NCBI RefSeq assembly: GCF_024807035.1
Contig: NZ_JANUCQ010000001.1
Coordinates: 124,001 to 188,000 of the forward strand
Direction of reading: 5' to 3'
Length of the DNA stretch: 64,000 bases
From: Methanococcus voltae PS
GTDB taxonomy: Archaea > AGJL01 > Methanococci > Methanococcales > Methanococcaceae
Shown here: positions 9,606 through 18,576 of the stretch, in pieces
Numbering within the stretch: position 1 is the first letter of the stretch
Layout of the letters: every line of letters begins with the position of its first letter
The notes under the pieces: generated by a model
What the model saw: the letters and a program-made list of their open reading frames with translations, nothing else
What the model was told of the DNA's origin: nothing
Databases searched by the model: none
Translations under genes and position numbers: made by a program

Positions 9606-11353
9606 TTGTAACTAATTTGGATAAATGTATTTCTGAACAAGAAAAAGGCTGTAACAAAAAATGTATGGAGCTTTGTCCAACCAACGCAATAAAAATGATT
9701 GGTGGAACTGCAATATCTTGTATAACTTGTGGAAAATGTGCAGAAGTCTGTCCAACCAACGCAATTTTGGAAAATGAATACGGTGGATACTACGTAGATA
9801 GAAAAAAATGCGTAGGCTGTGCCATATGTGAAAAAAACTGCCCTATTGGAATTATTAAAATGGTTGACGAAAAAGAAAGTTTTTCTAAAACCTCTAAAAT
9901 TAATGATGATAGAAAAAGTAATATCTTAGAACATAAGTCTGCAGTATCTAGTGAAAAATATCCGATGGGTATATGTGTAATGTGCGGTTTATGCACCAAA
10001 GCTTGCGACCATGCTAGAATTTACTTTAATCCAAAGGAATTAAGGACTTCAAAAAATGAAATGTTGGCAAAAAGATATGCAACTATCTATAGGGTATTGA
10101 ATGCTAATCTAAATACAAATTTAAAGCCAAATTTAAAAGAAGTTAATACTAATGTTAATAATAAAATTAATGGTAAAGTCAATAATAAAAATGAGTTAAA
10201 TAAAGAATCTTCAAAATTAAAGGACGAACAACGGTATTCTATAATTATAAATTCGGAAAAATGTATAAATTGCAATAGATGTATTTATGAATGTCCAACG
10301 AACGCAATAGAGCTATTTGAATATTTAATTAATAATGAATGTATTAATTCTAATTCAATGCTTATTAATCCCCTTAATAAATTAAATTCAAAATCTGAAA
10401 TGGTATTATCTAAAAAAATATGTACAGAATGTAATTTATGTGAAGAAGTATGCCCTACCACTCCTAAATCCATATATAAAGGTAGAATTGGGGAAGGATG
10501 TATCTTGTGTACAAGTTGCATACAAAACTGTCCAAATAATGTTTTAGATATTGAAAACTTTAAGATAGTTAATAAGGGAAAATCGGAAGAATATTCGAAA
10601 AATATTGAAAATAGTAATCCCGAAGCTTGTAATAACAATAATAACAATAATAACAATAATAAAAATACGGACTATCAAACTAAGATATATTGCATAAATT
10701 GTGGAGCATGTGTGGACGTATGCCCAAATAACGCTTTATTGTATAAAGATGGTAGAATACTATATAATAAAAATAACTGCACATTATGTATGGAATGCGT
10801 TAAATCCTGCCCTCAAGGTATTAGACGAGTAATTAATAAAGATTCTAAAGATTTAAAATCAAAGCTAGTAGGAAATTGCGTTTTGTGTGAAAAATGTATA
10901 CAAAAGTGTCCTGAAGATGCAGTAGAAATTGTAAAAAGAGAAATACCTTTTGAAGTAATCGACGAATCTTGTATAGGTTGTGGTACTTGTGCAGAAATCT
11001 GTCCAAATGATTCGCTAACCATTTTGATAAATAATCTATCTTTAGAAGACAATACTGCATCAGATTTTAAAGTTTTATTCGATGAATCCTGTATTTCTTG
11101 CCAAAAATGTGGAATGTACTGTCCAAGAGACGTTTTACCAAATATTACTGGCATAAAAAAGACCATGGACAAAGAATACTCGTATATACATACTGAATAC
11201 GATTATTGCGTAAGTTGTGGATTATGTAATAAAATATGTCCAAATGATTGCATTGATTACGGAGCAATTGATTTGGATAAATGTGAATTATGCTCTGCTT
11301 GTGCAAATATATGCCCAACCAATGCAATAAAGACGTTTAGAACTTGGAAATAG
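9602..11353 (+). CDS. ehbK: Energy-converting hydrogenase B polyferredoxin
   Basis: A 583-aa polyferredoxin. I count about fourteen 4Fe-4S motifs of the CxxCxxCxxxCP type, the first with altered spacing (CNKKCMELCP) and the fourth ending CDH in place of CP. Asn/Lys-rich linkers (residues about 160-205 and an oligo-Asn run near 345) separate groups of clusters. It probably wires electrons between the hydrogenase small subunit, EhbL and partner oxidoreductases. It overlaps ehbJ by four bases. The linkers look lineage-specific and flexible. Confidence 0.92.
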   Translation: MIVTNLDKCISEQEKGCNKKCMELCPTNAIKMIGGTAISCITCGKCAEVCPTNAILENEYGGYYVDRKKCVGCAICEKNCPIGIIKMVDEKESFSKTSKINDDRKSNILEHKSAVSSEKYPMGICVMCGLCTKACDHARIYFNPKELRTSKNEMLAKRYATIYRVLNANLNTNLKPNLKEVNTNVNNKINGKVNNKNELNKESSKLKDEQRYSIIINSEKCINCNRCIYECPTNAIELFEYLINNECINSNSMLINPLNKLNSKSEMVLSKKICTECNLCEEVCPTTPKSIYKGRIGEGCILCTSCIQNCPNNVLDIENFKIVNKGKSEEYSKNIENSNPEACNNNNNNNNNNKNTDYQTKIYCINCGACVDVCPNNALLYKDGRILYNKNNCTLCMECVKSCPQGIRRVINKDSKDLKSKLVGNCVLCEKCIQKCPEDAVEIVKREIPFEVIDESCIGCGTCAEICPNDSLTILINNLSLEDNTASDFKVLFDESCISCQKCGMYCPRDVLPNITGIKKTMDKEYSYIHTEYDYCVSCGLCNKICPNDCIDYGAIDLDKCELCSACANICPTNAIKTFRTWK

Positions 11354-11449
11354 TATTCGATTAACTAAATGAATAAATACATTATATTATATTTTTATTA
11401 TATTATCAAATAAGCTAAAAATTATTAAAAATGCAAATATGGCGATATT

Positions 11450-11962
11450 ATGGACTCGGAAGTTAGGGAATTATCGAAAATATTTATTTCTGGATTTTAT
11501 CGTAATTTAGAACGTATAATTTTAGGTACTGGGAGATATACTTCAAAAGAAATGACTGAAAGTATTTTAAAAGGTATTGAATTACCAGAAAATGTTTTAA
11601 AAGACATATGTATAGGTTGTGGTGGTTGTGCAAATGCTTGCCCGACTAAAGCCATTACAATGGAAGAAATTGCACCTATTAAATTAACTGAAGAATATTC
11701 AAAAGAGTCCATACCAGTAATTGATGCTGAAAAATGTGTATTCTGCTTATATTGTCATGATTTTTGTCCTATATTCGCTTTATTTAATGAAGTTTCCCCT
11801 ATACACCCAAGACACGTGGGAGATTCTAAGGAAATAAAAATAGACGTTTCAAAAGTCCTTGAAAGACCAGTTGAAATTTCTGAAGATAAGATTCAATCAA
11901 TTATGAAGATATTGTCAATTAATTTAGATAATATTGTAAAAAATAAGAAAAAAATGAAATAA
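11450..11962 (+). CDS. ehbL: Energy-converting hydrogenase B ferredoxin subunit L
   Basis: A 170-aa protein with two 4Fe-4S motifs, CIGCGGCANACP (about residue 52) and CVFCLYCHDFCP (about 96), as in the NuoI-like subunits of energy-converting hydrogenases. The flanks are helical and charged. It is expected to pass electrons from ferredoxin or EhbK to EhbM. ATG follows GGCGATATT; ehbM starts 48 bp after its stop. Confidence 0.82.
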   Translation: MDSEVRELSKIFISGFYRNLERIILGTGRYTSKEMTESILKGIELPENVLKDICIGCGGCANACPTKAITMEEIAPIKLTEEYSKESIPVIDAEKCVFCLYCHDFCPIFALFNEVSPIHPRHVGDSKEIKIDVSKVLERPVEISEDKIQSIMKILSINLDNIVKNKKKMK

Positions 11963-12010
11963 TTTATAATAATTTGAAATTTTTTACTAAAAATAAAGAG
12001 ATGGATAGCA

Positions 12011-12454
12011 ATGTTAAAAGAAATAAGTAGAAAAAAATGTATCCATGTAATGTTAGTTTATACGGGCGGTTGCAATGGTTGCGATATAGAAGTTGTAAAC
12101 TGTGTATTGTCCCCATTTTATGACGTTGAGCAATATAATGTTTTTTTAACATGGAATCCTCGTGAAGCAGATATTTTAATTGTCACAGGCTGTGTTACAA
12201 AAGCTACAACTGCCGCTTTGAAAAAGATATATGAAGAAATGCCTAACCCTAAAGCTGTGGTAGCAGCAGGTGCTTGCGCATTAATGGGCGGGGTTTATGG
12301 AAATATTGGAGCTGATTTGGGTACCTCTGACTTTATCGATGGACCTGTTAAAAATATAATACCTGTGGATGTAAATGTCCCAGGATGTCCCCCAAGACCT
12401 GAAGATGTAATCACAGGGGTAGTCAAAGCACTTCCAAAATTATTAGAGAAATAA
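12011..12454 (+). CDS. ehbM: Energy-converting hydrogenase B small subunit (NuoB-like)
   Basis: A 147-aa hydrogenase small subunit with the proximal-cluster ligands C21 and C24 (GGCNGC), C89 (GACALMGG) and C126 (PGCPPRPED); an extra Cys sits at 61. It pairs with the NiFe large subunit EhbN, which is not in this window. Its neighbours EhbL and EhbO are its expected contacts. Confidence 0.9.
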   Translation: MLKEISRKKCIHVMLVYTGGCNGCDIEVVNCVLSPFYDVEQYNVFLTWNPREADILIVTGCVTKATTAALKKIYEEMPNPKAVVAAGACALMGGVYGNIGADLGTSDFIDGPVKNIIPVDVNVPGCPPRPEDVITGVVKALPKLLEK

Positions 12455-12637
12455 AATCATACGTAAAATATGTAAATTTACATTAAAATAATACTAATTA
12501 TTATTATTATTATTATTATATAATTAATCTATTATTATCTTAATTATATTATTACATTGTTTATCATATATCTTTATTTAAATTAATTATTGTATTTATA
12601 TTGTATTTATGTTCAAATTATTATGTTTGGTGGTTTT

Positions 12638-13612
12638 ATGGTATTATTACAAGAATTGGCATCAATTTTGGGAATTCCCTTAATTGCATTTGCAATATCA
12701 ACGTGGATACCAGGTATTCAAAGAAAAATTCAAGCCAGAATTCAACAACGGAAAGGTCCATCTTTGGCTTCTATAGGCTATTGGGGATTTTTTAAGGCTC
12801 TTTATAAACAAACAATAACACCTGTTTCGAGTATGCCCGGGTTATATCATTTTATGCCAATTTTAAGCTTTTTAGTAATATGGGTTATTTTGGCGATGAC
12901 TTCTTTAACCCATTTCCATATATTGTCAAATGAAATAGGTATCGTAGGTCTATTAAAAATCGAAGAAATGACCTATATCATCATGGGCGCACTATCTTCA
13001 ACGGTTATGGGAATTAGAATGCCTTTTGAAGATATCTGTAAAGGTGGAAAAGGTAAATTATGTATAAGGACAACTTTAGAGCAACTGGGTGCAGTCAGGG
13101 CTTTTAAAATGATAACTGTGGGTTCATTTCCATTTTATATCGCTACATTGCTACCTTTCATACCTCAAGGTTCTATAATGCTGAACACAGTTGTAGGAAA
13201 CACCTTTTTATTTAGCTTAGGCGGTATACTAGGAGCTATAGCTTACTTTATCGGCTATATAATAATGTTAAAGGAGTATCCATTTTCAATAATGCACACA
13301 AAGGCAGATGTATTGGAAGGTCCTACAATGGAGCTTTCTGGAAGATATCGAGCAATATATCTCGCAGTTAGGGAGATGTTAATGATAACCTTGGGAAGTC
13401 TCTTTGCAACATTATATTTAGGAATTGCACCGGATTTATTAAACCCAATAACGGTAGTTTTAAACTTTGCAGTAGCCTTAATATTCCCTTTATCTGCGTC
13501 AGTAATTAGTGCATATACTCCAGTTTTGACATTTAAGCAAGTTTATCCTTTATCCCTTTTAGGAACTGTAATTGGATTAATTGGACTCGTTCTAGCAATA
13601 ATGGGCATTTAA
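12638..13612 (+). CDS. ehbO: Energy-converting hydrogenase B membrane anchor subunit (NuoH-like)
   Basis: A 324-aa protein with about eight transmembrane segments and the NuoH/HyfC signatures RIQQRKGPS (about residue 36), MPFEDICKGG and EYPFSIMHTKADVLEGPTME. It joins the peripheral hydrogenase arm to the membrane. The frame is open upstream to a TTG at 12590, but GGTGG before the ATG at 12638 decides the start. The 183-bp gap after ehbM carries an ATT triplet run near 12496-12520 and no ehbN. Confidence 0.88.
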   Translation: MVLLQELASILGIPLIAFAISTWIPGIQRKIQARIQQRKGPSLASIGYWGFFKALYKQTITPVSSMPGLYHFMPILSFLVIWVILAMTSLTHFHILSNEIGIVGLLKIEEMTYIIMGALSSTVMGIRMPFEDICKGGKGKLCIRTTLEQLGAVRAFKMITVGSFPFYIATLLPFIPQGSIMLNTVVGNTFLFSLGGILGAIAYFIGYIIMLKEYPFSIMHTKADVLEGPTMELSGRYRAIYLAVREMLMITLGSLFATLYLGIAPDLLNPITVVLNFAVALIFPLSASVISAYTPVLTFKQVYPLSLLGTVIGLIGLVLAIMGI

Positions 13613-13732
13613 TTTGATTATAAATATATTTTTATTATAAATTATTTTTTATCTTTATTTTTAACTCTAGCTATTATATTTTAATCCTTTTTTTAACAAT
13701 ATTTTTAAGTTTATTTATTACTCTTAATTTTT

Positions 13733-13745
13733 AAACATATATTTT
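13733..13745 (+). promoter_or_regulatory. Putative box A promoter element of the rpl15e leader
   Basis: AAACATATATTTT is the best TATA-like element upstream of the G+C-rich leader. Transcription about 25 bases downstream would begin near 13766-13770, just before the first foldable segment. Inferred from spacing only. Confidence 0.4.
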
Positions 13746-13767
13746 GGAGTAGTTAACTTAATATACT

Positions 13768-13886
13768 TGAGTGCCTTAATTAGGTAAGATAACCAAAAAG
13801 GTTCTCACATTAACGGGAGTAATCCCGTAGGGAATGTAGCGAATGCTGAACCCGGAAACAAAATATTGACTACAGTGAGTGATAAA
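13768..13886 (+). ncRNA. Structured leader RNA upstream of rpl15e (candidate cis-regulatory element)
   Basis: A G+C-rich island in otherwise A+T-rich intergenic DNA folds by eye into a compact three-way junction: P1 GGTTC 13800-13804 with GAACC 13848-13852; P2 ACATT 13807-13811 with AATGT 13833-13837; P3 ACGGG 13813-13817 with CCCGT 13824-13828 (loop AGTAAT); P4 AGC 13838-13840 with GCT 13845-13847 (loop GAAT). An alternative hairpin AACC 13791-13794 with GGTT 13800-13803 would exclude P1. CTCAC at 13804-13808 is complementary to GTGAG at 13875-13879 next to the ribosome site. I do not recognise a known riboswitch or snoRNA class; a free sRNA is the alternative. Confidence 0.6.
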
Positions 13887-14471
13887 ATGAGTATGTACAA
13901 ACATATCCAAGAAGCATGGAAAAAACCTGCTGAATCATATGTTAAAGACTTACAATGGGCAAGAATGCAAGATTGGAGAAAAGAACCAACAGTTGTAAGA
14001 TTAGAAAAACCTACAAGAATCGACAGAGCAAGAAACTTAGGTTACAAGGCAAAACAAGGAGTTATTGTAGTTAGAGTTGCTGTAAGAAGAGGAGGTTTAA
14101 GAAAACCAAGACCAAAACACTCTAAAAAACCAGCAACATTAGCAGTTAAGAAAATTACAATGGCAAAATCAATTCAAAGAATTGCTGAGGAAAGAGCTGC
14201 TAAAAAATACCCTAACATGGAAGTTTTAAACTCATACTGGGTAGGCGAAGACGGTAAAAGAAAATGGTTCGAAGTAATCTTAGTTGATGTAAACTGTCCA
14301 ACCATCAAAAACGATAAGAAGTACAGCTTCTTAGCTGACGGAACCAACAAGAATAGAGTTTACAGAGGATTAACCTCAGCAGGTAAAAAAGGTAGAGGTC
14401 TTATGTACAAAGGTAAAGGTGCTGAAAAAGTAAGACCTGGCGTAAGAGCTAACCAAAAGAAAACAAAATAA
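13887..14471 (+). CDS. rpl15e: Large ribosomal subunit protein L15e
   Basis: A 194-aa basic protein beginning [14 protein letters not shown], with [21 protein letters not shown] and a C-terminal [19 protein letters not shown], the conserved L15e pattern. It is an archaeal/eukaryotic 50S protein that binds 23S rRNA. The frame opens at a TTG at 13866, but GTGAT just before the ATG at 13887 marks the start. Codon use is that of a highly expressed gene. The COG1325 gene downstream is its usual archaeal neighbour. Confidence 0.95.
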   Translation: MSMYKHIQEAWKKPAESYVKDLQWARMQDWRKEPTVVRLEKPTRIDRARNLGYKAKQGVIVVRVAVRRGGLRKPRPKHSKKPATLAVKKITMAKSIQRIAEERAAKKYPNMEVLNSYWVGEDGKRKWFEVILVDVNCPTIKNDKKYSFLADGTNKNRVYRGLTSAGKKGRGLMYKGKGAEKVRPGVRANQKKTK

Positions 14472-14514
14472 TTAAATCATTAGTCAAGTAATATAAAATA
14501 AATTATATTATTTC

Positions 14515-14585
14515 TAAAATTTTTAATTATTAGTTTTAATTTTAAATTTATTTTTATTTTCTTTATTTTATTTTTAGTTTTTACA
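14515..14585 (+). terminator. T-rich transcript end after rpl15e
   Basis: Several oligo-T runs within 45-115 bp of the rpl15e stop (TTTTT, ATTTATTTTTATTTTC, TTTATTTTTAGTTTTT) form the type of T-tract terminator used by Methanococcus. The rest of the gap to 14769 is A+T-rich with no ORF and probably holds the COG1325 promoter. Confidence 0.5.
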
Positions 14586-14769
14586 ATTACTTTATCTAAA
14601 AATTATATTTTAATCTAAAATCTAACTTATAAACGAACATACTACCATAATACTAGCTATTTTATAATAATACAAGGTATTAATTTAATAAACTAGTTTT
14701 AATTTTAAAAGAATACTATTTTATATTTAAATATTAAACAATATATTAACAATATTTTTTGGGGATACG

Positions 14770-15231
14770 ATGATTAACAGTATAAAAATATCTACAATTT
14801 CAAATGCAACAGAAGACGAAGAAAAGATTCTAGATGCTATTTCATATTTCATACCTGACGTAATCGACGAAGAAGATATAGATATGGAAGTAATTGAAAC
14901 AGAGGGCTGTTTTGGTAATCCAATAAACATATACTCTGCTAAACTTAAAAATAAGAAAGCAAAAATCACTTACGACTACATAATAAATATGTTAAAACAA
15001 AATGAAAAGAATGTCGAAAATTTAAAAAACGATGTAGATTTGAGAATTGAGAAAAATGCTTTATATTTAAGGTTTGACAAGCAAAAAGCCTATTTAAATG
15101 AATGTATTCTTTCAGATGGTGACGACACTGTGAGAGTTTTAATAAAATTCAAGCTTTTCAAACCAAGTGGGAAAGAGGAAGAAGTTAAAAGAATAATTTT
15201 AGAGCGTTTAGATTCTAAATCTGTATTTTAA
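14770..15231 (+). CDS. RNA-binding protein of the COG1325/DUF54 family
   Basis: A 153-aa protein with the N-terminal pattern ISTISNATEDEEKILDAISYFIPD followed by ETEGCFGNPINIY, typical of the archaeal COG1325 (DUF54) family with a double-strand RNA-binding-like fold. In other archaea it is encoded beside L15e and was predicted to work with the exosome. Exosome core genes are absent from their usual place in this window, so its role here may differ. ATG follows GGGGATACG. Confidence 0.8.
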   Translation: MINSIKISTISNATEDEEKILDAISYFIPDVIDEEDIDMEVIETEGCFGNPINIYSAKLKNKKAKITYDYIINMLKQNEKNVENLKNDVDLRIEKNALYLRFDKQKAYLNECILSDGDDTVRVLIKFKLFKPSGKEEEVKRIILERLDSKSVF

Positions 15232-15275
15232 TAATTTATAATTTTATTTAAATTATTAACCTATTATCTATATCT

Positions 15276-15338
15276 ATTAATTTATTATTTATTAATTTAT
15301 TAATTTATTAATTTATTAATTTATTAATTTATTAATTT
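15276..15338. repeat. 8-bp tandem repeat upstream of hypA
   Basis: Units of ATTAATTT: one perfect copy, one 7-bp copy, then six perfect copies at 15291-15338. It lies 27-90 bp upstream of the hypA start, in the region where the promoter or leader should be. Such arrays can gain or lose units by slippage. Confidence 0.9.
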
Positions 15339-15365
15339 ATTTAATTTTAGTTGGGGGGTGCCACA

Positions 15366-15746
15366 ATGCACGAATTATCATACGCTACTTCAATATTAAA
15401 TTCACTCTTAGAAGCTGTCGAAAATCAAAAAGAACTAGGTAGAAAGCCCTTGAAAGTTTCAGAAATAAACCTGGAAGTCGGAGAATTAACTTTAATACAA
15501 ATGGAACAGTTAAAGTTTGCTTTTGAGGTAATTGCTGAAGATACAATATGCAATGGTATGAAATTTAATGTAGAGTATATTAAACCTCGAATACATTGTA
15601 AAGATTGTGGTTATGAGGGTGACGTAGTGCCAAAAGACGAAATTGGTGTTTATTGCCCAAAATGTAATAGCATGCGTCTTAAAATAAAAGGTGGGAAAGA
15701 ATTCAACATAAAAAATGCAATAATCGAATTTGATGACGAAGAATAA
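15366..15746 (+). CDS. hypA: Hydrogenase nickel-insertion protein HypA
   Basis: A 126-aa protein with the N-terminal nickel-binding MHEL (H2), the segment VSEINLEVGELTLI, and the zinc site CKDCGYEG...CPKCNS (CxxC twice). HypA delivers nickel with HypB to NiFe hydrogenase large subunits. The ATG at 15366 is chosen because HypA must begin MHE; the frame continues upstream to 15351 only through the ribosome site GGGGGGTG. It fits with the Ehb genes and hypF in this window. Confidence 0.93.
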   Translation: MHELSYATSILNSLLEAVENQKELGRKPLKVSEINLEVGELTLIQMEQLKFAFEVIAEDTICNGMKFNVEYIKPRIHCKDCGYEGDVVPKDEIGVYCPKCNSMRLKIKGGKEFNIKNAIIEFDDEE

Positions 15747-15862
15747 TTTCAAAAAATGCAATAATATAAAAAAGTAAATAAAGTAAATTGTATTTCTTAT
15801 GATAAAATTATATAAATAAAAAGTATTAAAATTATTAAAATTATTAAATGTATCGAATCGAT

Positions 15863-16000
15863 TTATTCTCTTTTTTCGAATAACTTTTTTGAAACTCCGC
15901 AAATCGGACAATACCATTTTTCAGGTAGTTCTTCAAAAGGAATTTCTTCTTTATCTTCATTGTAGAAGTATTCGCAAATAGTACAATCCCAGATAGCCAT
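15863..16000 (-). CDS. Rubredoxin (45 aa)
   Basis: A short protein beginning MAIWDCTICEYFYNED with the two iron-binding knuckles C6-x-x-C9 and C31-P-I-C34, and the aromatic residues expected in rubredoxin including W29. It should hold one Fe(Cys)4 and carry single electrons in the cytoplasm, for example to peroxidases or flavoproteins. Ribosome site GGGGTATATT precedes the ATG. It is too short for many gene finders. It is paired with a second rubredoxin 91 bp upstream. Confidence 0.9.
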   Translation of the reverse strand: MAIWDCTICEYFYNEDKEEIPFEELPEKWYCPICGVSKKLFEKRE

Positions 16001-16090
16001 AATATACCCCTTTAATTAACTATAGCTTAATTGGTAAGTATCCTGTATGTAACTATTTTATCATTTATTATCTAATAATTATTTTAAATT

Positions 16091-16225
16091 TTATAATTTT
16101 TTAAACATTTCTTTTTTTGCACCGCAAACAGGACATTTACAATCTGGTGAAAGGTCTTCAAATTTCTTCTTTTCCTTATCCTCATCGTATTTGTATCCAC
16201 AAACAGTACATTGCCAAACTGCCAT
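16091..16225 (-). CDS. Rubredoxin-like protein with extra cysteine (44 aa)
   Basis: A short protein, MAVWQCTVCGYKYDED..., with iron knuckles C6-x-x-C9 and C31-P-V-C34. The position usually taken by Trp just before the second knuckle is Cys (PDCKCPVCGAKK, C29), giving five cysteines, and the tail resembles the rubredoxin domain of rubrerythrin. The start follows GAGGGGTGTTACT. It is tandem with the rubredoxin at 15863-16000 and probably co-transcribed with it, this gene first. Confidence 0.88.
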   Translation of the reverse strand: MAVWQCTVCGYKYDEDKEKKKFEDLSPDCKCPVCGAKKEMFKKL

Positions 16226-16409
16226 AGTAACACCCCTCAAATTTAGCTTTTTTAGCTTTTTTTATCTTTTATATTCCATACTTAAATTATCATTAAAATC
16301 TTATATATATTTAATTATTTAATTATATTATTATCCCGCCACGTAATTATTATTTTTATTATTTTTATTATTTTTATTATATTTATTATATCGTTAATTT
16401 TTAACCCAA

Positions 16410-17312
16410 TCATTGATTAAATAGTATTAATTTTTCAATATTGGTCTGCTCTTCCTCATTTAACTTCTTTTTATCAAATGCTGTACCCAAAGCAGTCCAT
16501 ATTATTGAATCAATATGCAGTGGTGGAATTTCAGCTGATTCGGAAACATCTTTCCAGAATTCTAACATATACTTATCGGTTAATTTAATACCTTGTATTT
16601 TTTTAGGACTTTTTAAATCCATATCTAATATTTTTTTAGTGTATTTTTCAATTCTACTATCTAATGGTATCTCTATATTCATAGGGTAAGCTATATATTG
16701 ATTAAATGAAATTCTACAGGCGTATCCATACATTTTAACTGAGAATACAACTGTTTTAGCGCTTTTTTGAGTGTCTAGATTTTTGGATATAATATTTCTC
16801 AATTCGTCCATATTTTCGTAATAATATTTTATTTCTTCAAAAGTCAAATCCTTTAAAAATTCGTATATTTTTTCAAGTCTTTTTATTTTAGTAATATGGA
16901 ATCTCCTATTTCCTTTAGAATTTTTTAAAAAATTAACAAATTCATCAAGTAATAATTCCTTATTGCCAGAATACTTTTCCAATATTTTATTTTCTTTATT
17001 GGACCAGTATTTACTGAATTCTGTCCACCAAGCTTCACCCGTACTTGAAAGTTGGTAACTAATAAGGGAATTCATAACTACTAATTTAACAAAAACTTCA
17101 ATGGCTAAATCTTTGTAAAAGTCCTTAATCTCATCTTCAACCTGTTCTATTAGGCTATTGTGTAAATTAGTTAGCATCTGATATTGAACGTCAATTTCTT
17201 CTTCAAATTTCCTCGCCGTATTAGTATCAAAGTTTTTAAGCAATTTAATTAATTCATTTTTTTTATCATCCCCACCATTCTTCACCGTCTTGCCACTTGT
17301 AATTTTCTTCAT
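16410..17312 (-). CDS. 8-oxoguanine DNA glycosylase/lyase of the archaeal AGOG type
   Basis: A 300-aa protein whose second half resembles AGOG, a helix-hairpin-helix glycosylase that removes 8-oxoguanine. Candidate catalytic residues are K186 in SAKTVVFSVKM and D218 in IEIPLDSR, 32 residues apart as in the crenarchaeal enzyme. The N-terminal 60 residues are charged and poorly conserved-looking. The frame begins at a GTG at 17324, but GTGATATT before the ATG at 17312 sets the start. A divergent AlkD-like repair gene is also in the window. Confidence 0.72.
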   Translation of the reverse strand: MKKITSGKTVKNGGDDKKNELIKLLKNFDTNTARKFEEEIDVQYQMLTNLHNSLIEQVEDEIKDFYKDLAIEVFVKLVVMNSLISYQLSSTGEAWWTEFSKYWSNKENKILEKYSGNKELLLDEFVNFLKNSKGNRRFHITKIKRLEKIYEFLKDLTFEEIKYYYENMDELRNIISKNLDTQKSAKTVVFSVKMYGYACRISFNQYIAYPMNIEIPLDSRIEKYTKKILDMDLKSPKKIQGIKLTDKYMLEFWKDVSESAEIPPLHIDSIIWTALGTAFDKKKLNEEEQTNIEKLILFNQ

Positions 17313-17600
17313 AATATCACACACTTCAGACTACTGTACTTAATAGTATAATTTTAATAAAATATATTATGTTTTTTCCGAATTATATACTCGGTGCTAT
17401 TGATACGAATATATTTAAATAATTTTTATTATCAAATATATTTAAATGTATAAATTATTTTCATAATTTTCATATTGTATATATGTGTATAAACTATATA
17501 TTACCTAGCTTAAAAAGTTAAGAAAATTGAAAAAGATAATAAAAAATTAAAATATAAAAGATTAAAATTAAAATTAAAATTAAACTACAAATGGGATAGA

Positions 17601-18383
17601 ATGAATAATTTTCAAGAGTATAGTACTAAAGTTAAAGTTATTGAAAATACTGAAAAAAATAATTTTAAAAAAAATATGGCATTGAACAAAAACAAGTTAA
17701 ATAAATTATATAATGAAAGAGTGATTGAAAGAGGTTACCAATATTATCTAAATCGAAATATTATTTATTCTATAAAATATAATAATTTTTTATATGGTAC
17801 GGTCTCAGGAGGTAGCAAATACAAAGTTAAGATAGATTTGACTACACTAACGGGGGAATGCACTTGCGGGTATAAAAACAACTGTAAACACGCATATGCA
17901 CTAATTCTATCTTATTTTAATGATAATTATATTAATGGCATAGAGTTACTATCTAAATTAGACAATATGCCAAAGGAAGATTTACTAAAAATTATAAAGG
18001 ATTTAATTGTGGATAATTATTTATGGGATGACCATTTAGTGGAAGAAAATGAGTTAGAACTTGCCAAAAAGATGTTAAAATTAGTAAACTTAGAAAGAAA
18101 AAATATATTCACCTTTAAATCTTATTTATCAAATGAATTCCTTAATAAAGCAACTGAGGAACAAATCTTAGAATTTATAAAATATTTTTTAAATTCAAAA
18201 ATAAATCACGACATTGAAGAAAAATATTATGAGGAAATACTCCATAATTTAGTATCTGAAATATTTGGGCGTAAAAATGAATTATATATTAAACAACTTT
18301 TAAAAATATCTAAATCTAAAGCTGATTTGTGGATGGTCAATGATTATATAATCGATAATGAATATTATTACTTATTAGATTAA
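17601..18383 (+). CDS. SWIM zinc-finger protein
   Basis: A 260-aa protein with a SWIM domain: residues about 35-80 form the beta part (RGYQYYLNRNIIYSIKY) and CTCGYKNNCKHAYALIL supplies CxCx6CxH. The remaining 170 residues are helical with no motif. SWIM domains bind DNA or proteins; the partner is unknown. It is upstream of the tusA/dsrE pair but separated by 193 bp, so a separate transcript is likely. Confidence 0.75.
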   Translation: MNNFQEYSTKVKVIENTEKNNFKKNMALNKNKLNKLYNERVIERGYQYYLNRNIIYSIKYNNFLYGTVSGGSKYKVKIDLTTLTGECTCGYKNNCKHAYALILSYFNDNYINGIELLSKLDNMPKEDLLKIIKDLIVDNYLWDDHLVEENELELAKKMLKLVNLERKNIFTFKSYLSNEFLNKATEEQILEFIKYFLNSKINHDIEEKYYEEILHNLVSEIFGRKNELYIKQLLKISKSKADLWMVNDYIIDNEYYYLLD

Positions 18384-18576
18384 TTAATGTAATGTTAATT
18401 ATTAGCTTATCTAATGAATATATTTATATAATTAATATGTCATAAAAAATAGTGTTATAAATTATATTATGATGCAATAATTGCACTATAATTAATAAAT
18501 ATACATTATTGCGTAGCTATGTATTATATAATTTAATAACTAAGTTATTATTAATAATGTTAATATCGGTGATAAA

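Noticed and set aside
10285-11172. Several open frames opposite ehbK
   Set aside because: They are mirror products of the repeated Cys-Pro motifs; none resembles a protein family.
13768-13886. tRNA gene in the G+C-rich island
   Set aside because: No acceptor stem, T-loop GTTCRA pattern or anticodon stem of the right spacing could be drawn.
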